A stretch of DNA of 64,000 nucleotides from Oasisia sp. SBJ-2009 (lineage: Eukaryota > Annelida > Polychaeta > Sabellida > Siboglinidae): positions 28,636,101-28,700,100 of the forward strand of contig OZ024857.1 of NCBI GenBank assembly GCA_964017155.1, written 5' to 3'. Positions 37,341-48,506 of this stretch are shown here, in pieces; position 1 is the first letter of the stretch; each line of letters opens with the position of its first letter. The notes under the pieces are model-generated. The model ran no database searches and was not told where the DNA came from. It was given only the letters and a program-made list of their open reading frames with translations. A program made the position numbers and the translations under genes.

Positions 37341-40300
37341 GTAATCAGTCAGTAATTAATTCTTTTCATTGAATAAAACGAAAACCACATGTTACATGAA
37401 ATGTAGCCAATGTTGCTTTATTTTGTAGCCGGCCCGGTTGTGGAAATTCAAGGCGATGAAATGACGAGGTATGTAACTGACAACGTAACGCGTACGCCTA
37501 ACGGTGTATCACGCGTTACGGTCCTGTATTACGGCCATTCACGCGTCGCTGCTGCTAAACAACACTCGGCTTTATACTGAAACTGGTTCACTATTGCCTC
37601 ATTGAAATACGTATTTAAAAGTTTGTCATTATCAGGCTACAACTAGTATCGAACCAGCATAATTTATGCATTTCATTGACATAAACAGTGTGAAGCACAG
37701 CCAGAGTGGCAGAGGGCGGGGTGGGTTTGGAACTGGAAGGGCGACCCCCAAAACTGGCAAAAGGCTCAATTAATCAATATTTGGGGGATGGGCTGCAAAT
37801 GGGTTTAAGCTTTACAATAGAAACTTTCCCCACGATTTCATGGCCACTTGTATGCATTTGATGAGTGTGTGGTAGGATCTTCAATGGGTTGAATAGTTGT
37901 TGGCTTGTAGTGTAGGAAGTGCTATATGAGTCTCGACCTCACGTGTTGTACTGGAAGTTGGGAGAGTTTTGCCTGTTTTAGTCATGCTTAAGACAGTTAA
38001 GTATATACATATCAAAACTGTTATGCTTTCACCTATTTAAAACATTTCTATTTGTTTTAATTACAGTTATTGTGATAAACTTAAGGATTAGATTAATGCA
38101 TGACAAATAAATAACACATCATGCATGATCTGTATGATTAATACGTTGCATCCAATGAAACCGTAGACAAGTATAGTCACTGTTTATGCATGTTAGCTGC
38201 ATCATTTGTACCAATTGTCTGTGTTAGCTGCATTATGTGTTCCAAAAAATAATGCTACACATATTGTCACCTTTTGAAGTTTTCCATATTCAGAGTGAAG
38301 GCTCAAGTACTAAATGCAGTCAAACTAGTTTATTTACTTCTAACATAAGATCCTGCTTGCTTGTGTGGCATTAACATTGGGCTATCTTAGACAATTGTTA
38401 AATCACCTAGATGATTTAACAATTAATACCATCCACATTACAGGCTGTTAAAGTTGTCAAACTGGGGTACACAAAGCCTGGGAAAGCAGAGATAAGAGAA
38501 ATGCTGAATAAACAAACGCATGCAACATACTCTGAATTGTGATGCTTGAGGTACAAGGTCTAAAGTACGGGTCTAAGGGGACCCTTTACCATTGGTAGAC
38601 CTTTATACCTTCCTTTACATGCATTTATGGGGCAGTTCACGTCAGACAACTCCAGATGCAGCACCCAAGCAGACCTTGTTTTTTGCTGCTGTGACGTGAG
38701 CTGTTTGTGCATAAGACTTTAAAGAAAATGTTCTGTTGCAACCCCAGTTTTATTACAAGTGTCAAAGTTTGCCATCTGTTGTGGTGTAGTTTGCAGACCA
38801 GTGACTAACTCCAGAGCTTTTCCACTGTTAATAACTTGTAACATGACCCATATGTGCCACACCTATATGCAAAAAGAAAAAGTAATCAAGAGCTATCATA
38901 ACTAGACAGGATAAAAACTCAGAATTCCTGTCATTCAGTCAAGCGAGTAACATGCAAGACATTAATATCAGTGTGATATTAGACACTGTTCTCAGAGTAT
39001 TATAGTTGGTGCTGTTATTCAGATTCTGTCGGAAACAATATTGTGGTAGGACTCATTATGTTGAATGAATGGCATTGCTGAATGGGTCCACTTGGTGTGA
39101 TGTAAGATGCCCACACAAGAAAGGTCATTCAAAGGCTATCTGCCCAACCAGACCCTCTTGGGAGAAGGGTGGCCACATGGCACATTAGCTTAATTACACC
39201 TCTCCTTGGGAGTAGATAACAATTAAGGGTAGATATCATACAAGGGAGTCCTGAATAATGGAATGTTTTGGTAAAAAGTGGCCGTGAAAAATCTCTTTCT
39301 CAAATATTTTTGTCGGTAAATGTTATATTACACGGATTGAAAATTAATGTACCCAGTTGATAAGTAGATCACTTTTTACATGATGTTTATTCTCTAGGAA
39401 TATGAAGTAGAACATGCATATATTATGTTGTGTCTCACATATAAACCTGTGTTCAGCAAAAATTCTACACTGATAATGTATAGGCTACACATTTATAACC
39501 TCAAGCTGTTCCACAACACCTCTTGGGGGTCCTGTTCCACAACACCTCTGGGGGTCCTGTTCCTCTTTGAACACAAACCCTCCCAAAGTAAACCCATGCC
39601 TGCGTGTTTTGTAGGATCATCTGGGAGCTGATCAAGGAGAAGCTGGTGTTTCCATTCGTTGATGTTGAGTTGCACACCTATGATCTGTGTGTGCAAAACA
39701 GGGATGCAACCGCTGACCAAGGTAGGTGGTCCAAAATGACCAATAGCTGGACAGGTATTTCTCCTTAGATGATTTTTTTAAGACATACTTGCAACAAATG
39801 TTGTTATTATCGTATAAGCAACTATTATATAATTGGCCATTCTACAAAAAAGAGGATAGAAACTCAAAATTAATAGATCGTTTTCAGTTATCTCTTCACA
39901 GGCAGCCATCAGTTTCAATAACAACAAAAATAGTATGTTATAATAGATTATTGTTTATACAGTGTTGCATAAAGTTTTATAAGCTGACACTCCTTTTTAA
40001 AATCATCTTCATGTTATTATCAAGTAGCATAACATTTTAATAAATAACCATAACAACTAATTTTGACAACCACAACTTGCTTAATTATTCAACCCTAGAC
40101 TGTTGCAATAGTCTGAAGATTAAGAGTGTCTTCATGGAATAGCCTAACATTATACATCAGTGCTATGTCTGTTCTAATGTTTCCTGTTGAATTCCAGCAG
40201 TTGCAATGTTCATGTGATTGTTCTTATTTATTATTTAATTTAAAGTAGTATATTTTATCATCATCATTTGGTGCATGTGAATGTATTGTCATGTGAATGT

Positions 40301-43300
40301 ACTAGTACGACGACCAATATCATTACACATTCCAATGTTTTATTGTAACTACAATGTGAACACATGGCAATAAAGCTATCTTATCTTCTCATATTCTGTG
40401 GTTTCGCAGTGACAGTAGACGCTGCAAATGCCATCATGAAGTACAACGTGGGCATCAAGTGTGCCACCATCACACCAGATGAGTCCCGGGTGGAAGGTAT
40501 GTAGACGGCTCACATTACAGTAATGGATACAATAACAAATTATGTAATGTATCATTTGTGAGTGGATGTGTACTTTGTTGACTTAGTTTTGCTAATAAGG
40601 TCACCTCATAATTCAGGTCACTTTGCCTCAGTTCTAAGGATGATCTTAGTAAATGGGTCCTATACATATATACCAAGATATTCATGGGGTGTTATCGACT
40701 ACCTTTGTTTGCCTTGTAGTTCTACAGACAATTAGAATGTGTGCCAAATGTCTTGAATCTGAAAACTTTCAGAGTTTGGCTTGAAAAAGATGTGGAAATC
40801 GCCCAATGGTACGATCCGTAACATTCTTGGCGGGACAGTCTTCCGGGAGGCCATCATCTGCAAGAACATTCCCCGTCTGGTGACGACCTGGAAGAAACCC
40901 ATTGTCATAGGTCGTCATGCCTACGGTGACCAGGTACAATATGCACTTGGTGATACCAAAATAACTCTTTGAATGGTGATACTATAATAGGCTCATGATT
41001 GTAATTTTGTACTGAAAACAGTATATTGTCATTTGAGAGTTGGACAGAATTGATATCAGATGATAGAACTTTGTTATAATTACATTTACGTATTGGTAGT
41101 TATATATATGTAATTTCGTGTACTACTAGGATCTACCATTTCAATATATCCAAACCATACTTATAGGTTTTGGTTGCGTAGCATTGAAGTATGTTCTTAA
41201 GTACAATTGTTGGTCATGTGACAATGGGACAGTGTATGATGCTTTCAGTACAAAGCGACAGACTTTGTCGTGCCAGGCGATGGTAAGCTGGAGATGACCT
41301 TCACCCCAAAGGATGGAGGAGAGCCGATCCGTCGGGTAGTGTTTGAGTTTGAGGGCACAGGCGGGGTGGCACTTGCCATGTACAACACGGACAGGGTAGG
41401 CTTTAGTTTCCTGCATTTTGTTCTAGTTGGGGACCTCTTTATAAATAAACATCAGTTTGATGTTCATATATCAAAATAGTGATGAATCAGCAGGTTTTTT
41501 CTTGGTCATATTTCAGCAAACTTAGTAAATATTGATTGATTTCTGTATCACCGTATTTATACAATCATATTGACATATTCCATTGTGCTGTATAGGACTA
41601 GAAATACCATAAACGTTCATTATTACAGATGTATAATACATTATTACAGATATATAAACTGTATAATTAATATATATATATATATACATATATACATATA
41701 TACATATATACATATATACATATATACATATATACATATATACATATATATATATCAGACAAATGAGTGAAACCATCGACTTCATGTAATTGCTCATTAC
41801 TATAGGTTTCTGATTTTGTTTTTCCACAGATAAATATCAATGTATGTTATATAACTTGTTTGTTGGATTTTTTTTATTTGTTGTTGAATGTTGTTAAAAT
41901 TACAATTCTATCTAACACTTGTCTTTGTAGTCTATACGTGACTTTGCCCACTGCGCATTCCAAATGGCACTAGAAAAGAACATGCCACTGTTTCTGAGGT
42001 GGGTTGAGATTTTGTTTACTTTATAATGTGATGATAATAATATTTACACAAATGTAAATAGAACGCAAGCATCTGTTAAGAACATTTTCATATTTTCTGT
42101 AGCCCGCTGTTGTGATATGACACACTTTTACGGAAGACTTATGAATAAAAATGTGTTTGGAAGATTATGTTTAGTGGACTCTGTTTTGAATTTTTGACTG
42201 TTTCTTGGGCAAATCTTAAAACCACCAAACTGGTACTTGGGCACAACCCTTAAGCTATTTATAAATTGATTGTGTTCTTACACAATGAAATGAGTTAAAT
42301 AGATATATGTTGGGGCTATTACAGATGTTGATCTACTCAATATGACAGGTGCCTGGAAACCACACAGATAGCTGACTTGTCTAAAATACTACATATATAT
42401 GGCTCTGTTGATAACTATAAATTAATTTGTATGTTCTAGCACAAAGAATACCATCCTCAAGAAGTATGATGGACGATTTAAGGATCTGTTTGCTGAAATA
42501 TTTGAAAAGTAAGTATTTTGTGTATAGTTTGCCGAGATTCTTATGTAAAACAGTCGTTTAAATGTTCTGTGTCATTGTTGTGCAGAAGTTATAAGTACTT
42601 TAATTTAGACATCATTACGTTCAGGTTTAAATAGAAAAACATCTTACCAAGTATTACAGACAAAAAACCTATATTACTGAAATTAGTATTACGTAAAGTT
42701 GGATTATTGAACAAGCAGGAATTATTTGTGGTTAGCCAGTCTATATGCATAACAGATGTTACTGTTGTGTTATGGTAGGCAGAGTGTAGTCTCGAGAGCG
42801 GTGCTGGTGCACCCTGTTGTCAATTTGTGGAATTTTGACAGCATCTTCTACTGGCAGAAGCAGACACTGTCAACATTCCACAATTTGCCAACAGGGTGCA
42901 CCAGCGTCGCTCTCGAGACTACACTCTGCCTACTGCTGTTTAGACTGATTTGTGAATGACAGTCCCCCACTCCCCGTCACAAGTCACAGCCAGGGTGACA
43001 GTGGTGGTGCAGCTGACTGTTTGTGCCACACCCTCCTCTCCACCACACGCTGTTTCTTTCCGTCGGCCCGTTTTGTTTTAGGTATCTTCCACTGAATGTA
43101 CTTTATCTAGTAGTGAAAACACATTTCATGGTAACTGAATTGTGTGAATTACCCTGAGATGACTGGTTATGCAGGGACTACAAGCAGAAGTTTGAGCAGA
43201 GCGGCATCACCTACGAGCACCGACTGATTGACGACATGGTTGCCCAGGCAATGAAGTCAGAGGGAGGCTTTATCTGGGCCTGTAAGAACTATGACGGAGA

Positions 43301-46300
43301 TGTGCAGTCGGACTCAGTAGCTCAAGGTAAGGCAGCGTTACTGTTGTAAAGTTTGTTAAATACTGTTAATAGCAATTTATAATACCTATAATAGCTTCTT
43401 CCACTTTTCATGTTTTCATCTTTCTGCCATCAATGGTAACTTTCCAATCATGGGTGTCCATACCTGCTCCTCCATTTCACAATATCTTTCAGTGTGACAT
43501 TTCATTTAAGCTTGTACCTTGTTTGTTATTTGCAAACCACTTCTGTTTTCCATGTTTTTTTTCGGCAGTCTGTCTTTGTTCAATCTTTGCATAAGTATGT
43601 TTATCATGTATTATTTTCTTGTGAGTCCACAAAAAAGTTTACACACGTCTGTTCTATGTGTGATGATCTGTACAAACAATTCCTGCTGTTTCTTTTTGAG
43701 TCCTGAGATGAACATCGCACCCAATCAGTTTAACATTATATTTAATATATATCATCATCATTGTGCAGCCATGGGCAAAGGCCTCAGCATGCTGCTTCCA
43801 CATCTACCTATCTTGTGTTGTTGGCCTACCCTTCCACGCTGGCCAGGGCGGGTTGGAAGGGGCAGACGATATAGGGTGAACGAAATTGCCCAAGTTTTGA
43901 CACAGTGGCTGTATCAGCACCAACCCACCGACTTGTCGGCACCGAGATTCGAACCCCGGTCCCTCTAGTCGGGAGCCCGGCATTCTTACCACTTGGCCAC
44001 CGTGCCCTACATATAATATATTTATATATATATTCACTTATTTGGAATGCAGTAGTACGTTATTTAAGTCACATAACATGGATGATCTTGCAGTTATCAG
44101 ATGCAAGTGTGTCTACTACCAAGGGCATGATGAAGAATTCAGCACAGTGACCAGTGCTGTTTGTGTTGCAGGCTATGGGTCACTAGGCATGATGACCAGC
44201 GTCCTGATCTGTCCTGACGGCAAGACAGTGGAGGCGGAGGCAGCCCACGGCACAGTCACCCGCCACTACCGCTACCACCAGCAGGGCAAGGAGACCTCGA
44301 CCAACTCCATAGGTAGGCTCAGTGGCTCACTGGAGACAGTCAAGCTTATTATTAGTTAATCTAAATTTGGGACATAAAAGAACCAATGAGGACAGGCCTT
44401 GACATTAAACATTTGTATCCACTGGCCCGGGGCGCCAGTCAATTTGAAAAGTTACTAGCCTGCCCAAAAAGTTACTAGCTTGCCCAAAAAGTTACTGGCC
44501 TCCCCAAAAAGTTACTAGCCTGCCCGAAAAGTTACTGGCCCAGATAATGTTAATATTTTAGATTGCAACAATAAAAAGAGAGAACTCAACGTTATATATA
44601 ATGTTTTAATCATGATGTCAGTCTGCTAATATAAAATCTGAGGCGCCGTTTGCATTATACAATTTTAGCACATTTATTTATAGACTACAACATGCATTAC
44701 TACATATTACAAGAAATTAAATATCAACCTCAATGACAATAGTCTTCTGTCAGTATTGTGTCTTTTCTATATATCAAATAATACAGTCAGTTAAAATTGG
44801 CCAGTGCCAATATCGAGCCCTGGAGGACGACAAGCACCCTGGCAATGACCAGCTTGGCATACATGTTCTGAAAGACTGACTAGTTCATTGAGACCTCAGA
44901 AGATCATAACGTAACCACAATCTATACAGACAGACTGAGACTAGTCAGTTAATAAGAACCCTGCCATTTGCTAGAAACAACTAGAACTAGTAATCATAAT
45001 GCTGTCCACAATATTCATTACTACTAGCCTCAGTGGAGTCTGTAGTCAAATTATAGGTAATAAATAATCGCCGACCTCTTTATTGTGCAACACAACCCAC
45101 GTTTTGAAATACACTGCAAAGTATGTTGATAAAAACGTACCTAAATTATAATTTTCTTTAATTCACCACGTTCAGTTGGGAGGCGGGGTGCTCGCCCATC
45201 GCTGCAAATATCTAGCATCTGCCACTAGCACCTCTGGTGGTTGACATCGTAGCTTTGTTACTGCATCAGTTCCCCGACGTACAGTTGCAAGTTGACATCG
45301 CCGAGATGACGTCACTTGGAATAGTCAGAAACTGCACGAACCAGTGCGAATAATTGCATGTGATAAACTATTGTCCACCACTGATGTACTTTCTGTTTCT
45401 GCCTCACTAAAAGGAACGTGTTACATTTTTACATACAGGGCTATTACAGTTATGGGTTGGCATATTTACAATACTCACGCTGATGACCACAAATGTGTCT
45501 GGGAACATTAGAAATACACTGGACTTGAACATTATTCATTGACCCAAGCCATATACCCACATTGAGAAAATGAAACTTGCATAAAAGAGGTGTCTGGATA
45601 CTGTTAAAGGGTAAAGTTTTGAGTCTTGATTTCTGACATTGTAGCGTCCATTTTTGCGTGGACCCGAGGGTTGGCCCACCGTGCCAAGCTCGACGGCAAC
45701 ACTGCACTGGCCAACTACAGCACCACACTGGAGGCTGCTTGTGTCGAGACGATTGAAGCTGGCTTCATGACAAAGGACCTTGCTATATGCATCAAGGGTC
45801 TAGCCCAGTAAGTCATCCTTTCATTGTAGATGAGTATAAATTAGATATTTATCTGTTATATACTTACTTGCATAATCCAACTGTATCATCCATTTCCTTT
45901 CCTTCCACATTTGCATGATGGTTAACACAGCTACACCTGTCATTTGGGGATGTGTACAGTTAATTTTGGGCAGGTAAACATTCAGTAGTGGATGGGTGGA
46001 AATTTGAGGAGCAAAACACACACAAGACACAGAAAGACAGATATTTTCTGGGACATTTTGTATTGGTAAAAATGTGATCCTGCATAACGTTCTGGTCGTT
46101 AACTTAGATAACGTTTAAAACATTAGTTCGAGATGTTAATACACAAATATGCATTGTGCAAGTTGTCTGTCATACAATAGCCACTTGACAACTGATGTTG
46201 TGCAACACAACAATGCTTTTCTATCAGTCAACATTTGCCACATTGTGTAATGCTTTCCACGCCGAGATCTGCATGAACGTTACGTTTCCTCCAGTCCTGG

Positions 46301-46518
46301 TTAACTAACCCTTTCAGGTAGTAGTTAGGACTAATGCTAAGGACACTCCTAAATTATTTGTGTGACCATGGAGTGTGGTCACCCTATATCCTGTTTGGGA
46401 TCAGCCGATATATTTCTGATGACTGATTGTTTGCAGTGTCACCCGAGCCGATTACCTGAACACATTCGAGTTCCTGGACAAGATCGCAGAGACCCTTAAA
46501 AAGAAAATGGTCCTTTAG
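37325..46518 (+). CDS. IDH1: NADP-dependent isocitrate dehydrogenase, cytosolic type (12 exons)
   Basis: The enzyme oxidatively decarboxylates isocitrate to 2-oxoglutarate with NADP+ and a divalent metal, supplying cytosolic NADPH. The joined exons give 410 residues (human IDH1 has 414) with every junction in phase. Exons: 37325-37340, 37429-37468, 39615-39721, 40410-40496, 40773-40933, 41249-41395, 41931-41998, 42440-42508, 43175-43326, 44172-44312, 45645-45807, 46437-46518. Visible active-site residues by family correspondence: Ser93, Asn95, Arg99, Arg108, Arg131 (equivalent of human Arg132, unmutated), Tyr138, Lys211, and metal ligands Asp251, Asp274, Asp278. The start [19 protein letters not shown] has good context (aaaATGG) and no mitochondrial presequence. 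The C-terminus KKKMVL lacks the AKL peroxisomal signal of human IDH1, so a cytosolic location is expected. It converges with the PKMYT1-like gene downstream. Confidence 0.97.
37429..37468 (+). CDS. IDH1: IDH1 exon 2
   Basis: Acceptor TTTTGTAG, donor ACGAG|GTATGT. Encodes [14 protein letters not shown], the conserved N-terminal strand. Confidence 0.95.
39510..39562. repeat. 25-bp direct duplication before IDH1 exon 3
   Basis: TTCCACAACACCTCTnGGGG followed by GTCCTG occurs twice in tandem, about 50 bp upstream of the exon 3 acceptor. The copies differ by one T. Confidence 0.9.
39615..39721 (+). CDS. IDH1: IDH1 exon 3
   Basis: Acceptor TTTTGTAG, donor CAAG|GTAGGT. Encodes [19 protein letters not shown] and the following [16 protein letters not shown]. 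Confidence 0.97.
40410..40496 (+). CDS. IDH1: IDH1 exon 4
   Basis: Acceptor TTTCGCAG, donor GAAG|GTATGT. Encodes [20 protein letters not shown] and then ITPDESRVE. Confidence 0.97.
40773..40933 (+). CDS. IDH1: IDH1 exon 5
   Basis: Acceptor CTTTCAG, donor CAG|GTACAA. Encodes the substrate-binding segment [19 protein letters not shown] through GRHAYGDQ, with Ser93, Arg99, Arg108 and Arg131. Confidence 0.98.
41249..41395 (+). CDS. IDH1: IDH1 exon 6
   Basis: Acceptor GCTTTCAG, donor AGG|GTAGGC. Starts [17 protein letters not shown] and ends [12 protein letters not shown]; 49 whole codons. Confidence 0.97.
41665..41757. repeat. (TA)n/(ATATAC)n microsatellite in IDH1 intron 6
   Basis: TA run followed by about eight ATATATAC-type units, then TA again. 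Confidence 0.9.
41931..41998 (+). CDS. IDH1: IDH1 exon 7
   Basis: Acceptor TTTGTAG, donor CTGAG|GTGGGT. Encodes [20 protein letters not shown] and FL. Confidence 0.95.
42440..42508 (+). CDS. IDH1: IDH1 exon 8
   Basis: Acceptor TTCTAG, donor GAAAA|GTAAGT. Encodes [20 protein letters not shown] and IFE, including Lys211. Confidence 0.95.
42775..42933. repeat. 67-bp-arm inverted repeat (hairpin) in IDH1 intron 8
   Basis: Arms 42775-42841 and 42867-42933 are inverted copies with about 62 of 67 bases matching, separated by a 25-base loop. The outer ends read GTAGGCAGAGTGTAG ... CTACACTCTGCCTAC. In the IDH1 pre-mRNA this would fold into a long stem. It may be a tiny foldback element or a hairpin RNA source. 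The 67-codon plus frame across it is incidental. Confidence 0.9.
43175..43326 (+). CDS. IDH1: IDH1 exon 9
   Basis: Acceptor TTATGCAG, donor CAAG|GTAAGG. Encodes [20 protein letters not shown] and onward to [12 protein letters not shown], including metal ligands Asp251, Asp274 and Asp278. Confidence 0.98.
43751..44010 (-). mobile_element. tRNA-derived SINE in IDH1 intron 9
   Basis: Read on the minus strand, the element begins GTAGGGCACGGTGGCCAAGT and contains a pol III A box (TGGCCAAGTGGT, plus 43988-43999) and B box (GGTTCGAATCT, plus 43945-43955) at tRNA-like spacing. A tRNA-unrelated body follows, ending GGCTGCACAATGATGATGAT with an ATG-repeat tail. About 260 bp, apparently full length, antisense to IDH1. 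The parent tRNA is not assigned. Confidence 0.85.
44172..44312 (+). CDS. IDH1: IDH1 exon 10
   Basis: Acceptor GTGTTGCAG, donor CATAG|GTAGGC. Encodes [34 protein letters not shown] and [11 protein letters not shown]; the NADP-binding [10 protein letters not shown] motif is intact. Confidence 0.98.
44393..44822. mobile_element. hAT-like non-autonomous element in IDH1 intron 10
   Basis: The left end CAGGCCTTGACATTAAAC and inverted right end CAGGGCTCGATATTGGCAC give an imperfect terminal inverted repeat; ACTGGCC recurs just inside both. GAGGA flanks both ends (44388-44392 and 44823-44827), a 5-bp target duplication. The left subterminal part carries about five 19-bp copies of AAAAGTTACTAGCCTGCCC. 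No coding capacity. Confidence 0.7.
44445..44545 (+). repeat. 19-bp tandem repeat within hAT-like element
   Basis: Units AAAAGTTACTAGCCTGCCC with CTTGCCC, CCTCCCC and CTGGCC variants, about five copies. Possibly subterminal transposase-binding repeats. Confidence 0.85.
45645..45807 (+). CDS. IDH1: IDH1 exon 11
   Basis: Acceptor CATTGTAG, donor GCCCA|GTAAGT. Encodes [20 protein letters not shown] through [19 protein letters not shown]. Confidence 0.98.
45925..46022 (-). repeat. diverged fragment of dispersed repeat W, copy C
   Basis: On the minus strand TTTTGCTCCTCAAATTTCCA, CACCCATCCAC, GTTTACCTGCCC and AAATGACAGGTG occur in the same order as in copies A and B. It lies inverted in IDH1 intron 11. 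Similarity is patchy. Confidence 0.5.
46437..46518 (+). CDS. IDH1: IDH1 exon 12, with stop
   Basis: Acceptor GTTTGCAG. Encodes [20 protein letters not shown] followed by KKKMVL and TAG. Lacks the C-terminal peroxisomal tripeptide of vertebrate IDH1. Confidence 0.97.
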
Positions 46519-46631
46519 GGGGGACCAGTGGTGGAAACTGTGGACGTATCCACGGCCAATCAAGTGCTTATTGCAGATTATATACAAGAGAAGTTATTAA
46601 TATAAGTATTAAGAATATATAAACGAACTAT

Positions 46632-46790
46632 AATAAATTAGGAATGGATACTAGTTCTTATAGGGATGTAGTCGCACAATAAATTGGTTAATAATGCACA
46701 AAGACCGGAGATCAGTATTTAGTGATTTATATATATTATTTACATATCGTTTTAAATCACTATTTATTGCAACAGTGTAATAATAATAAA
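46632..46790 (+). terminator. IDH1 polyadenylation signals
   Basis: AATAAA occurs at 46632-46637, 46678-46683 and 46785-46790, giving a predicted 3' UTR of about 135-290 bases. Which one is used cannot be told from sequence. Confidence 0.55.
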
Positions 46791-47691
46791 GCACTCACAC
46801 ATGTATTTTGCATATTCATTATAATAGAGGAACTTATATTAATAATGTTGCAAGTTTACGGCATATTTACTTGCAATCTTTGTTGAACATGGTAATAACG
46901 ATGGCAGCCACTTTTGATTAACCGCAAGACTTCCTATAGTAGGAATCAGTTATCTTCCCTTCCAACTCATTCCTATTTGCAAACCTTGCTTTCTATCTCT
47001 CAGTCACTTTCTGTGCACTGCGTTCTGGTCTGGTCTTCACAAGACTTGGAGTAAGTTTATTCACTCTTACTCACAGCTGCACGAGTGGGTGGCTAGTGGA
47101 ATAAAATGTCAATCAGCTCATGATATACACACACAAACATAGAAATGAATAATCTAATTTATTGAATGCATCATCAAATGCTGAGATATTGACCGCAACA
47201 ACAGATTTTCTAGACCATTTCCTTTATTCAGAGGTTCGTAGTGGTAACACCACATTAGTAACTATCATTAGTTACCAGCCAGGGTTATAATAAATGCATC
47301 CAACATAGAACTGTTAACAGAGTATTCCTCCATGTTTTCACCATGTTGGTAAGTTCTGTTGGTTACGGTTAAATTATTTCACAAAGTCACAAAACCTGTT
47401 AGAATTTTGTCTGGTCATTGCCATGTATCCATGAAAATTAATGCTAGTTGCACCTATGAAATACATTATTGCAAACTTGCTCTAATGGCCATTTTAGATC
47501 GTAAAAATAGCAAGTTTCACACCACAAGTTGGTGAGGTTGATTAGACCCTGTGCTAAACGCGTAATTTATTTGGATGTAGCAATCTTACGAGACCAACTA
47601 GGAAGGAATGACCGTATGTGTATAGATTGTAATTATGCCTTCATAAGGAATCAGAATGTGATACACTCACTTGTGAACACAATAGGTGGTA
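46791..47691. other. intergenic spacer between convergent genes
   Basis: No gene recognised. It separates the 3' ends of the IDH1-like and PKMYT1-like genes. Confidence 0.5.
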
Positions 47692-47771
47692 ACAATATAG
47701 CAAAAAGATGTAGCCATTGACAATGATGGTTTGCCATTAAGGGTAGCCACTACTGAACATTAGAAACTGAT
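47692..47771 (+). repeat. ~80-bp direct repeat, copy 1
   Basis: AACAATATAGCAAAAAGATG through GCCACTACTGAACATTnGAAACT is repeated almost exactly at 48588-48667, in direct orientation 896 bp away. Confidence 0.85.
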
Positions 47772-47934
47772 ACATACAGAAAAAAATTGCAGTATGATAG
47801 AGCATTTTCAGTATAACAATCTGAAGAAAAAACTGTTTGAAAAACGATAAAGGTAAATGTGTAGAGAACTCTAGGGCTACATGTGTTGTGTCCAGTTTGC
47901 TACCAGTACATCCATAGATAATGTTTAGAAATAC

Positions 47935-47940
47935 ATTTAT
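47935..47940 (-). terminator. candidate PKMYT1 polyadenylation signal
   Basis: AATAAA on the minus strand, about 525 bases after the stop codon at 48465. It is the first perfect hexamer I see downstream. Confidence 0.4.
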
Positions 47941-48464
47941 TATTAACAAAACATAATATACAGTCATACGAGACGTTATTTGTAACCGCTCTTCTTGAAC
48001 GTCAGAGAATTTCATAAACTCAACCTTTAACACCCCTGTCAGTAAGTATTCACGACGTACCAAATACTGTAGTTCAAAATACTGTATAAATATCTACGAC
48101 TGCAAAACACAGCATCTAGTTGTACCCAGTAGTAGGCTTCAGTAAATTAAAAAAATCTGACGTACATAAGTCATACATTGTGTCTATATTATAGCCTAAT
48201 GGGTATGAATTCTGCGATGGAAACAAACAGGGCGTGCCAGGTAACCTAACCTCTGCAGTGAACCACTGAAGTTTAAAAAACAATGTCGAGTACACAGATG
48301 GGTTGGTAGATTTTCGACGGATGCAATACAAACAGAAAGTTGCACCCAAACATTAAAACAACGGACGATGAAGAAGCAAATAATTGTAAAAGCACATGAG
48401 TAGCAACGATAACAATATCAACAAAGACTGTACAGGTGGGGACAGTCGGCAGACGTAGGCAGCT

Positions 48465-48506
48465 CTAGGCACCCTCCTCCTCGTCTGACGACATGCATTC
48501 AAAGGC
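48465..48506 (-). CDS. PKMYT1: PKMYT1 exon 15, with stop
   Basis: Acceptor TTGTGCAG. Encodes [13 protein letters not shown] and TAG; a short acidic C-terminus. Confidence 0.85.
   Translation of the reverse strand, partial: AFECMSSDEEEGA

Noticed and set aside
42756..42959. 67-codon open frame over the IDH1 intron 8 hairpin
   Set aside because: It is spliced out of IDH1, has no homology and is explained by the inverted repeat.
43519..43968. 149-codon plus-strand frame in IDH1 intron 9
   Set aside because: Its right half is the antisense of the tRNA-derived SINE; the left half has no coding character.
43930..44010. A functional tRNA gene on the minus strand
   Set aside because: The A and B boxes are present, but the sequence continues into a SINE body and the cloverleaf could not be completed confidently.
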